Shown: piece after piece, positions 56,322 to 64,000 of the stretch | Layout: every line of letters starts with the position of its first letter | How positions within the stretch are numbered: the stretch's first letter is position 1 | DNA from: Sacculina carcini | Taxonomy: Eukaryota; Arthropoda; Thecostraca; Sacculinidae | Direction: 5' to 3' | Assembly (NCBI GenBank): GCA_916048095.2 | Contig: OU696578.1 | Span: 6,231,287-6,295,286, forward strand | DNA: 64,000 nt | Made by a program: the position numbers and the translations under genes | Notes under the pieces: model-generated | What the model saw: the letters and a program-made list of their open reading frames with translations, nothing else | What the model was told of the DNA's origin: nothing | Databases searched by the model: none

Positions 56322-56456
56322 CTGCCAGTACTTGCTCAGGTAGTCGACGTCGATAAACGCTCCGTTGTTGTCGGCCGCGAAATCGGCTGCTCCAACGAGT
56401 ACCTCCAGAGCACGCGCGCTTATCATTCCATGCTCGTGTTGTCTCCAGTAAGACAT
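56322..56456 (-). CDS. SLC9C-type exchanger, cytosolic linker exon (copy B)
   Basis: Counterpart of 30493-30627; SYWRQHEHGMISARALEVL and both splice sites preserved. Confidence 0.72.
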
Positions 56457-56564
56457 CTGGGCACAGTTGTCAGGTGGATGTGGTGATTTTGTGCTCCAAC
56501 ATTTTCCGGTATATATATGATGTGTATGCTCGACAACACTTCATCAATTTCAGTTTGTGCCCAC

Positions 56565-56838
56565 CCTTTCTGTGTTGATATATCTGAGCCGGGCATCTTC
56601 GACCATCTCCATGAACTCAGCTGATGTGGTCTCTGCAGGAACTCTGGCAGCAAAGCCAGGACACACACTGACTCTATGACTGAGCATGCCTGCGTCCAAC
56701 TGCACGTTGACCCGCTCGGAGCCAGAATGGTCCTGTCTGGAACTCTTCTTGAACGGATTGTTGATCATTGTCAGCTGATCCACAATGCTCCAGTCGGCGT
56801 TCGCCATGAAACGATCCGTTTTCAGCATCGATAGAATC
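56565..56838 (-). CDS. SLC9C-type exchanger, post-transporter exon (copy B)
   Basis: Counterpart of 30736-31009, coding sequence and splice sites preserved (MLKTDRFMANADW, VEDARLRYINTER). Confidence 0.72.
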
Positions 56839-56981
56839 CTTGAGCCCAGTGCATTATTATAATCATGTCATTTGTCATTTTGAATTTGAATTATGGTCAC
56901 TATAATTGACGTTAATTAGCATACGATATTCCAGTGTGATCAATAGGTGTGTGCCGATATATGAGAATTGGTGAATCTCAC

Positions 56982-57139
56982 TGTCGCTTGGTGTTGACAA
57001 TACTGTTGATGGCGTGCGCCATGTTCTGCTCGACTGCGCGAATAATGGTCGACAGTCCCAGGATGCTGAGCAGAGGACGAACTGTCGTGCCATTGATGGT
57101 GAGAGTAAGAAACACCAGAGCAGCCGTGTGAATCAATGT
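56982..57139 (-). pseudogene. SLC9C-type exchanger, last transmembrane helix exon with lost acceptor (copy B)
   Basis: Counterpart of 31153-31310. The coding part (HTAALVFLTLTINGTTV) is unchanged, but the acceptor ATACAG|ACGTTG of copy A reads ATACATACATTG here, so the invariant AG is gone. Copy B probably cannot splice this exon normally. No exact replacement AG lies at the same position. Confidence 0.65.
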
Positions 57140-57327
57140 ATGTATATCACGTGCACACACACACACGCACACATACCGACACGTTGATTGCCTGGATTTG
57201 ATTGAATTCCTTAGCAAATAATGAACATACAACGGGTAACAAATGGTACTTGATAGCATGCGGAATTCTCTGGCACAAAGGAATGTTCGTGTATTAGATG
57301 AGACAAATGTATGAGTGTACGACCGAC

Positions 57328-57440
57328 CTTGTGACCAATGAGCTTGTTGTGCTGAGATGTTGGGTCGTCAGAAGCTTGTATCACGGACTCCACCGATGTT
57401 CCGTGCGTCCAGTTGGCGGCTGTTTCTTGCCCAACTTGTC
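57328..57440 (-). CDS. SLC9C-type exchanger, upstream exon (copy B)
   Basis: Counterpart of 31499-31611; HNKLIGHK and the GTCGGT donor preserved. Confidence 0.5.
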
Positions 57441-57684
57441 CTGGGAGTTATTGTCTTCTTTGTACGCACGGGAATCTGTATGCGTGTATGTGTGTCGTTG
57501 TGTGTTGCAAGCTGGTGCCTGTGGAAATATCGTTGAAAACACACTACTTATACTGCTTGTAGCCGAGTCTTGGCGCGTTGTCGGGGTGTATTGGCAATCA
57601 TTAGTGGAATTGCGATTCGATCAGTAATCACTTGTACAAATGTCGCCCTGTGTGTGCATGTGTCGCATGTCCAACATGGATGCT

Positions 57685-57719
<35 letters not shown>

Positions 57720-57809
57720 TCAGTCATTGTGCAACACTTGGTCCGCATTGGTATCACGCTCCATTGTGTGTGTGTCTTTGTGTGTGTGTGTGTGTGTGTT
57801 TGTGCTGTC
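57441..57809. other. Intron-like stretch with GA and GT tracts (copy B)
   Basis: Counterpart of 31612-31980; (GA)n at about 57685-57716 and (GT)n at 57764-57800 with different lengths. Confidence 0.5.
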
Positions 57810-57916
57810 AGTCGCGGTCCGTTCAACGTGTTCATGAATGCGCTGCAGAAGATGGACATGATGAAACTGGTGAACGACATGCTGCCTCTGATGAAGTCGA
57901 TGACTTCTCTGCTGGG
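57810..57916 (+). CDS. Candidate internal exon of an unidentified plus-strand gene (copy B)
   Basis: Counterpart of 31981-32087; FNVFMNALQKMDMMKL and both splice sites are unchanged. Confidence 0.35.
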
Positions 57917-58065
57917 CGGTGAGTGTGGTTGAGGCTCGCTGGTCTACTTGGGCTATTCGGGGTAATGTGGTGAGGTGCTGTCTAGATTGCTATGCTTGTC
58001 AGCAATCTAGACACGCACACCTTGCTGTAGAACCATGACTTCATTAGTCATTGGCCAACTGAGGA

Positions 58066-58374
58066 TCAAAAATGACCGATTTCGGTAAGTTTTGACGTTT
58101 TGGGGATGTCAGTGACATACGTGTTGAGAAGTATCGAAAATGACCCATTTTGGTCAATTTTTACGTTTTGACAAGTATCGAAAATGACCGATTTCGGTCA
58201 ATTTGGACGTTTTCGTGATGTCAGTGGAACTTATGTGCAAAAGTATCGAAAATGACTGATTTCGGTCAATTTTGGCGTTTTTTCGATGTCAGTGGAACTT
58301 ATGTGCACAAGTATCGAAAATGACCGATTTCGCTCGATTTTTGACGTTTTCGTGATGTCAGTGACATACGAAAA
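58066..58374. repeat. Five degenerate tandem units of about 60 bp (copy B)
   Basis: Counterpart of 32236-32545 with the TGACCGATTTCGGTCA core. The 13-bp hairpin lies just before it (about 57977-58011). Confidence 0.85.
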
Positions 58375-58439
58375 GCAAGCAAGGTGAATGCAAGCAGGCG
58401 ACAGCAATTTCTGGGTGCTGTTGAGCAATTGGTTTAGGA

Positions 58440-58651
58440 GGAATAGTCTTCAGAAAATTGACCAAAATTTTCGCATTTTTCAGGGTTCATTTTGTCTTTT
58501 CACCGCTATAACTTTTTTTGGTTTTACTTTTAAATTTCAAATTTAGCATATCGTGTAGACACAAACATTTCCCACGTAATGGTATAAATTGTTAGCGGGT
58601 AGGTTAAGTGGTGGCTGAGTATTAGCTGATAGAAAATGGACCAAGGAGGAT

Positions 58652-58694
<43 letters not shown>

Positions 58695-58727
58695 ACAGAG
58701 GATCTCTTTTATATATATAGATATAGA
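58440..58727. repeat. AT-rich repeat family 2, 3' portion, with (CA)n (copy B)
   Basis: Counterpart of 32605-32903; CA tract at about 58656-58690. Confidence 0.75.
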
Positions 58728-59610
58728 TTTGAACCCACCCGTCGTGCGGAACAATTCATAAAGTAAAATTCATATTCAATCCATAAAATAAACTGAATTC
58801 AAATAAAAAAGCACCTGTAAAAAAATAACCTGTATATACGTTCACCAATAAAAAACTCTAAATCTGAATATATTTTTTTAAATTTGACAAAATATTATCC
58901 CTCAATCCGCCTCATATATGAACCTGCCCGTCGTGCGGAATAATTTACAACACAACCACGTAACAAACAATGCAAATGCTAGCATGGAAACCCGCCCGTC
59001 GTGCGGAACAATTCATACTATTAAATTTGTATTCAATTCATAAGATAAATGGAATATGAATTAAAAATGAATTTAGTAAACCCATATAAAGTCTAAATTT
59101 CTATATTTTTATATTATTTTGACAAAATAGTTTGCCTAAATCGCCTCATATTTAGACCTGCCCGTCGTGCTGAATAATTCAGAACTCAAAACAATGAAAA
59201 GTGACTAAGCTTTTGTATCATGTTTTCAAAATATATTTATAACTCAAAATCACCATCTAGCATCCAAACCCGCCCGTTGTGCAGAACAATAAATAAAGTA
59301 AAATAAATATTGAATTAATAAAAAACGATTAGAAATTAAAAAAGAAAAAGTAAACCCATAAAAAGTCTTAAACAATAGAAATATCTAAATATGAATGTTT
59401 TTATTTTAGATGTGGCAAAATGTTTTCCCTCAAACAGCCTCGTATTTAAACCCGCCCGTCGTGCGGAACTATTAATAAAATATAATGAATCAAAAAGCAA
59501 AAAGCTTATCCAATAGGAAAATATTAATGTGTCAACTCTTACTTTAATTATTGACGAAGGTTTTTCCCTTAACACTGCTCAAATTCACACCCATCCTTCG
59601 TGTGTAGTAG
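58728..59610. repeat. GC-box repeat cluster extending past the end of unit B
   Basis: Boxes near 58737, 58926, 58990, 59160, 59271, 59453 and 59592. The part beyond 59185 resembles 20370-20830 rather than duplicate A's continuation, which was replaced there by the LINE. Confidence 0.7.
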
Positions 59611-60230
59611 TTGTCTCGGAGCTTAATCAATTATTTACAGCAGCCATTTGGCGATGCAATTGTTACTGAAACTCTTTGGCGATGAAAACTTGTGTTTGGG
59701 CAAAAACATTTTCGAGCACGACCTTGGTTGTTTTTTATATTTATTTTTATATTAATTAACGTGTGTATATACCTTTTGAGCACCAGAAACGAAACCGATG
59801 TGAAACCTCATTATTCCATGTGTGCCCTAAAGTGACTACAACAAAAAACAGCTGACATATAATATATTCATGTAAAATAGGTGTTTTCTGTATATATAAA
59901 TGTGCTATGTTTTTACAATACGCCACAAAAGGTTCTATTTTTAGACGCGGTGGCTTGGAAATACCTGGAAAAAAACATCAAAACAACTGTGTGTGGAAGT
60001 CATGTGCTTGGCACGTGAATTTTGCAAACTGCAGCTGCACACATGTGCCAAGCACATGACTTCCACATGCAGTTGTTTTGATGTATTTTCCAGGTAACTA
60101 TATATGTAACTATAATGTAACTATATCTCTTAGTAATGATCCCAACAATGCTTTTTGTGCTGCTTCAGCTGGTAATTTCTTGCGCCAGTACGTATGTCTG
60201 TTTGAGCGTAAACACTGTATATGTGTTTGC

Positions 60231-60308
<78 letters not shown>

Positions 60309-60475
60309 GCTATATGTATGCTTGTCTCCCGTCCTAATGTAAGTAACCTATGCTTACAGTCTTATGATAAGGCACTCTTACGGTGCTTGAACTCAAACGT
60401 GGTAGAGAGGCGCTGCCTCACTGCCTGAAATCGATCTCTCTGCACATGCTACTTTCCGCTCAATTAAATGTCTTG
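59611..60475. other. Gene-free stretch with foldback and (GT)n tract
   Basis: No gene recognised. Contains the 55-bp foldback (59963-60095) and a GT tract of about 33 units (60233-60298). Confidence 0.5.
59963..60095. repeat. 55-bp imperfect inverted repeat with 23-base loop
   Basis: Left arm 59963-60017 begins ACCTGGAAAA and contains GGAAGTCATGTGCTTGGCAC. Right arm 60041-60095 is its reverse complement with only a few mismatches near the ends. The loop (60018-60040) includes GCAAACTGCAG. It could be a small foldback element or a transcribed hairpin. Confidence 0.9.
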
Positions 60476-60876
60476 AGCATAAAGGGGGTGCGTATACCTA
60501 AGAGACGTAATTTATCTAGAAGAACATCGTGGGACACAACATCAAAAGCTTTAGAAAAATCAAAAAGAATAAGATCAACGTTAAAACCCTCATCAACCCA
60601 TGAGTAAATTTGGGAGTACATTAGAATTAATTGGTCTTCAGTTGATCTACAACGTCTTAACCCAAATTGGTCATGAGAGAGAAGACTGTGGTTGTCTAAA
60701 TACTCGAAAATACGATTACATATGATACGTTCAAAATATTTGGCACAGACAGAGGTTAATGAGATTGGACGGTACATGATAGGGTCGAATCGAGAGCCCT
60801 TCTTAAAGATCGGCGTGATCAGGGAGTCTTTCCAGATTTGACGTGTAACGGTCAAATACAGATTGCTATGCTTGTG
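60476..60876 (-). pseudogene. Non-LTR reverse transcriptase fragment joined to the polymerase B fragment
   Basis: The minus strand reads IWKDSLITPIFKKGSRFDP, YRPISLTSVCAKYFERIICN, LLSHDQFGLRRCRSTEDQL, VDLILFDFSKAFDVVSHDVL and LRLLGI. These are the first half of the reverse transcriptase domain of a CR1/RTE-type LINE, including the first catalytic Asp block. It lacks YADD and the 3' end. Its 5' edge lies exactly where the polymerase B reading breaks off. Confidence 0.8.
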
Positions 60877-62378
60877 TCCCGAACATTCATCGGCGGCAAG
60901 ACTTGCACTGCTTCGGCGCGACAGCATTGGTCGTCATCGTCTCGAAGTAGTGCATCAAATTCACACTCCCAGATGGTGATGAGAGTTGTGTCGGGTCGGG
61001 CTCGCAGTATCGCCAGACGAGCCATGGTAGCATCGTATAGATGGCGCGTTGATGGAGCCCCACTGCTCATCACATAGCGACAGTTTTTGCTGGCGCCGTT
61101 TGAGCACATCCCAGAATGCCGATGACCATGAAAATAGCAACCGAGAAACTCGAAAAGCAGGTGTTGGTCTCCCACTTTGGCATAGCCGTCCACTTTGTAC
61201 GACCCAATACGCACCTCACCAGAGTTCAATGCGTGCTGGATATTGATGTCGCGAGACGACGCCTCCAGTTCCAGCCACTGGATCGATTTCTTCGAGTAGT
61301 TGCCACATGGTCGGTAGTGCTCATGGCTCGGTATCAACGCGACGCTGTCTTTACGCAAAAACTTTTGACGCCACACTTCATGACACGCAGATGGAAGCGT
61401 GATGCTCTGAAATGGGTCCACCTCAGTCGCATCGCTGAATTGTTGGCGGAAACGCATACTACCGAGACGAAGTACATTGACATCATCGCGGCAGTACGCT
61501 CCCATTTCCTGGCGCAGGTCATACTGCCGGCCCACCTGCGAGGCATGCCAAGTGAGAAACTCGGCGCGCTGTTCGGTGGACATGCGACCCGGGTCGAACA
61601 TATCGGCTGAAGGAAAAGGACCTACATAATTTTGATTGTCCGTAGTGTTGAGGAGGTGAGGGAAGAAACCTTTACGGACAGGAATGTTGAAAGTTTTGGA
61701 AAATTTCGCAAGAGGCATAGGAAGGAAACTGAAGGAATCAATGAATTGGAGCTTGGAATTTATAAATTTCATGGAGAGGATTTTTCTGCCGTTCATGATC
61801 AGGTCTGGCACCACACCTTGGCTCAACGCGTAATTGGCAACAATGTTGTTGTCATAACCTTGGGCATAATGGGCAATGGCTTTCGCGTCCTTGAGCGTGA
61901 AAAGCCACCGACCAAAGTCTTGTCTCGTCGTTGGGCCAGAGAACACATGTTCGTGCTGCTCTGTCCCACAGTCAGTGCATGGCCGGTCAATGTGATCAAT
62001 GCAGGACTCACAACATACGTGTGCGACACAATGATTGGGTATGTGAAGGTTGGTGCTGGTGTCAATCATACACTCAAAGTCGTAAAAGATATAGATTTGT
62101 TTTTTGTTGACAGAGGATTGATGCGAAGGTTGGAGAAAGCAACGATGGACGTTTTCCGCATCTATGAGCTCGTGGTTCGTGACTCGTTCACGACAGTAAG
62201 GGCATATGTGAGTGCCACAGACATGGCGACTTTTGTACGTGGGATACAAAATAACACCACATCTTGGACACCCACGCCGCACCTTACAGCGTGATTGTTT
62301 GTGAGCCTCAAAACAGGAGCTGGAAATGAAATCTAAACTACATTCGGGACAATGGGTAACGCACCTTCCCGCTGGCAT
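60877..62378 (-). CDS. Polinton/Maverick-type DNA polymerase B, N-terminal (exonuclease) half
   Basis: About 500 open residues. N-terminal cysteine/histidine-rich zinc-binding segments (CPECSLDF, CPRCGVI, CPYCRERV) precede the proofreading exonuclease: Exo I FYDFECM (D100, E102), Exo II YAQGYDNNIV (D176), Exo III YCRDDVNVL (Y295, D299). Then comes FEFLGCYFHGH (about 410), typical of Polinton polymerases between exonuclease and polymerase. The reading stops matching at NVRD (60877), just before the family's RDAF.GGRT motif and motif A. The matching C-terminal half is at 3550-4977. It would replicate the transposon with a protein primer. As it stands it has no polymerase site. Confidence 0.85.
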
Positions 62379-62570
62379 CGATGAGGCGCTCCACAGTCAT
62401 TGCAGCCTCCGGCACAAACATGTTGACCAAGAAGGGTGAAGCGCGTTTGGCATTCCTCGCAGAAATATGGAGTGTCGAGGAATGCCTTGATCTTCGTGAT
62501 GACGTCGAAATGATGATGATGATGATACAGATAGAGATGATGATGTCCTGTGCCTGAAACACACACACAT
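62379..62570 (-). pseudogene. Polymerase B zinc-ribbon exon, frame-shifted
   Basis: After an acceptor TTTCAG (62576-62571) the minus strand reads a His-rich run from a (CAT)n tract, then FDVITKIKAFLDTPYFCEEC, LGQHVC and CNDCGAPHRC. These paired cysteines are the zinc ribbon expected upstream of the exonuclease. The next segment (from 62378) is in another frame, and the frame entering from 62644 also does not fit. So there are at least two frame breaks, probably from slippage in the CAT tract and an indel. Confidence 0.6.
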
Positions 62571-62643
62571 GCGAATTAATGCAAATTTAATTATATGAAT
62601 GCAAATCATTAACGCTAGTGGAATATTTCTTCTAATTACTCAC

Positions 62644-63108
62644 CGAAGGTTGCGCCGAGTTGCCAAAATGATCCGTCGAGTAGACATGGACCCGGTACTC
62701 CGACCAGCCAGCCACCAACTTTTGGAGCTCCCGCAAACCCATGCTGGGCAGGGAAAAGTCTACCCCGGAACGGTCACACAATTCCCTGGCCTCAGACATG
62801 AAACTTGCGGGGTCCCTTGCCAGACGATGCATCCGCACACGGAAGGCGCTCGACGCCGCGTGGTTCTCTGCAATGTACCTGGCAGCAACCAGTGCCCGGG
62901 GCAAACACTGTGTGCCAAGTACACGGAAGAAACAGTTCTTCCGGGAGAACCACGTGGCGAAATCGCCGGTGTTCTTGAGCCGCGCCGAGCCCTCCATTTC
63001 GTCGTCCGGGATGTCGTGCGGTGGACGTCTGGCAATATGCGTCACCTTGAGCACGAGACTGGAATTGTCGGTGACAAACGACGCGTTTGACTGCGCTATT
63101 TTTCCAGT
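62644..63108 (-). CDS. Polymerase B N-terminal region, probable exon 2
   Basis: Acceptor TATTACAG (63116-63109) and donor TTCG|GTGAGT at 62644. It reads IAQSNASFVTDNSSLVLKVT, later FATWFSRKNCFFRVLGTQCL and LPSMGLRELQKLVAGW. The QSN.SF.....L.L.V motif occurs in N-terminal regions of Polinton-type polymerase B proteins. Its starting phase differs by one base from the exon at 63194-63546. Confidence 0.55.
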
Positions 63109-63193
63109 CTGTAATACAACATAAAATATTTTTAAACACTTGATGTAGTCAAACGAAATCTTAACATATAATCAAATATGCAATCTTGCTCAC

Positions 63194-63546
63194 CTCTGTG
63201 CCAAGAGTGACGCCGTGAAATCTTTGGCTGGTCGGGGCACCACGTAGGCGTCATGCTGGATGTTGCTGTTGGACAGTGTGACGCCTACCAGGTCCTCAGG
63301 ATGCACACCCTCCTTGATGGTGTTGATGAGGGTGTCCATTGTCGTTTCGATTGAGCGGATGCATTGTCGTATGTCGTCGGGTCGTGTAAAGTTAAGATGA
63401 ATGATGAAGGCTTTTACATTAGTTTTATATCTACGGCTATAATATTCACTAATCTTTCTAAGGTCTATACTAACATTCCCCACCATAGCTACGTCCCTAA
63501 TTTTCTCTACTACTTCGTCAACCTCCAACTGTCTCTTTCCTGCCAT
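63194..63546 (-). CDS. Polymerase B N-terminal region, probable exon 1
   Basis: ATG at 63546 and donor AG|GTGAGC at 63194. About 118 residues beginning MAGKRQLEVDEVVEKIRDVA, with HPEDLVGVTLSNSNI near the end, as in the start of Polinton polymerase B proteins. Joining to the next exon by GT-AG leaves the phase off by one, so either the gene is decayed or a boundary is misjudged. Confidence 0.5.
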
Positions 63547-63754
63547 ACTGAATAATTATACAAACTAGCGTGAGCTATGAGTGAATGATTTGTGCTTAAG
63601 GGAACCGCAGTTTATATACCCACGCTGACGTGTCACTAATGTAAGCAGTTTGTTCGGTGCGCGCCACGCCCTGGTAACTGTATTCCTTATAGGGTCAGTC
63701 TTAGTCACTGATTCAACTAGACCGCACCAAAATTTACTGCAACGATTAACATGT

Positions 63755-63833
<79 letters not shown>

Positions 63834-64000
63834 CTGATCAGCCGATATCTGATCAAGGTGAAGCTTTCCGTTGTTATAGAAACTAGTGTGTGTGTGTGTA
63901 TCAAAAAAAATTGGAAGCGACTTGCTGCGGGTGTATGTGTTCAAGAATTAAATGGTTGTTGACAAACAGCTCAACTAAACTGATAAGAATGTGCGGTCAA
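63547..64000. other. Gene-free end of window with (GT)n tract
   Basis: GT tract at 63751-63832 with two interruptions. A possible promoter region for the polymerase gene (TATATA near 63612), but nothing decisive. No terminal inverted repeat of a Polinton could be identified. Confidence 0.4.

Larger units (their letters stand above)
35585..59185. repeat. Segmental duplication, copy B (about 23.6 kb)
   Basis: Second copy of 12193-33361, same orientation. Differs by a 2278-bp CsRn1-like insertion (44173-46450), nine extra minisatellite units, microsatellite lengths and scattered substitutions. Beyond 59185 the sequence continues in the same repeat type, but copy A has ended. Confidence 0.95.

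Noticed and set aside
1-64000. Intact Polinton with integrase, ATPase and capsid genes
   Set aside because: Only polymerase B fragments are visible; no Polinton integrase, packaging ATPase, protease, capsid genes or terminal repeats were found.

Overview
The window looks like a repeat-laden invertebrate (non-vertebrate metazoan) nuclear region. Recognisable host exons belong to a voltage-gated sodium channel alpha subunit (Nav; domain II pore, domain II S6, domain III S1) and to a voltage-sensing SLC9C-type (sperm NHE) Na+/H+ exchanger, all on the minus strand and split by large introns. Everything else is transposon or repeat: hAT, Polinton/Maverick, Ty3/gypsy (CsRn1-like), L2/CR1-type and R2-like non-LTR elements, a MULE-like fragment, an 18S rRNA fragment, long CA/GT tracts and several AT-rich repeat families. 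The phylum cannot be fixed from the sequence.

Layout. 1-3.5 kb: two AT-rich repeat families and CA tracts. 3.55-5.0 kb: the C-terminal (polymerase) half of a Polinton-type protein-primed DNA polymerase B. 5.3-5.9 kb: scraps of gypsy integrase and LINE. 6.84-9.70 kb: an intact hAT element. 10.06-10.34 kb: Nav domain III S1 exon. 12.19-33.36 kb and 35.59-59.19 kb: two near-identical direct copies (A and B) of one segment, separated by a 5'-truncated L2-like LINE (33.36-35.58 kb). Each copy carries, in order along the plus strand, a hAT element, a 17-bp minisatellite, the Nav S6 exon, a GC-box repeat array, an AT-rich repeat, the Nav pore exon, a chain of transposon fragments with 18S rRNA in the middle, and four SLC9C exons. 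Copy B alone carries a 2.28-kb CsRn1-like element whose two ends are the same LTR end in inverted orientation. 59.6-64 kb: a 55-bp foldback, a LINE fragment, and the N-terminal (exonuclease) half of a Polinton polymerase B with its upstream exons.

Read along the minus strand the host exons run SLC9C(B), Nav pore(B), Nav S6(B), SLC9C(A), Nav pore(A), Nav S6(A), Nav DIII-S1. Either a duplication copied internal exons of a channel gene together with an interleaved transporter, or two haplotypes were joined in the assembly. Small A/B differences (a lost splice acceptor, a stop codon, 9 minisatellite units, the gypsy insertion) date the split as recent. No complete host gene, tRNA gene, promoter or CRISPR array was found.
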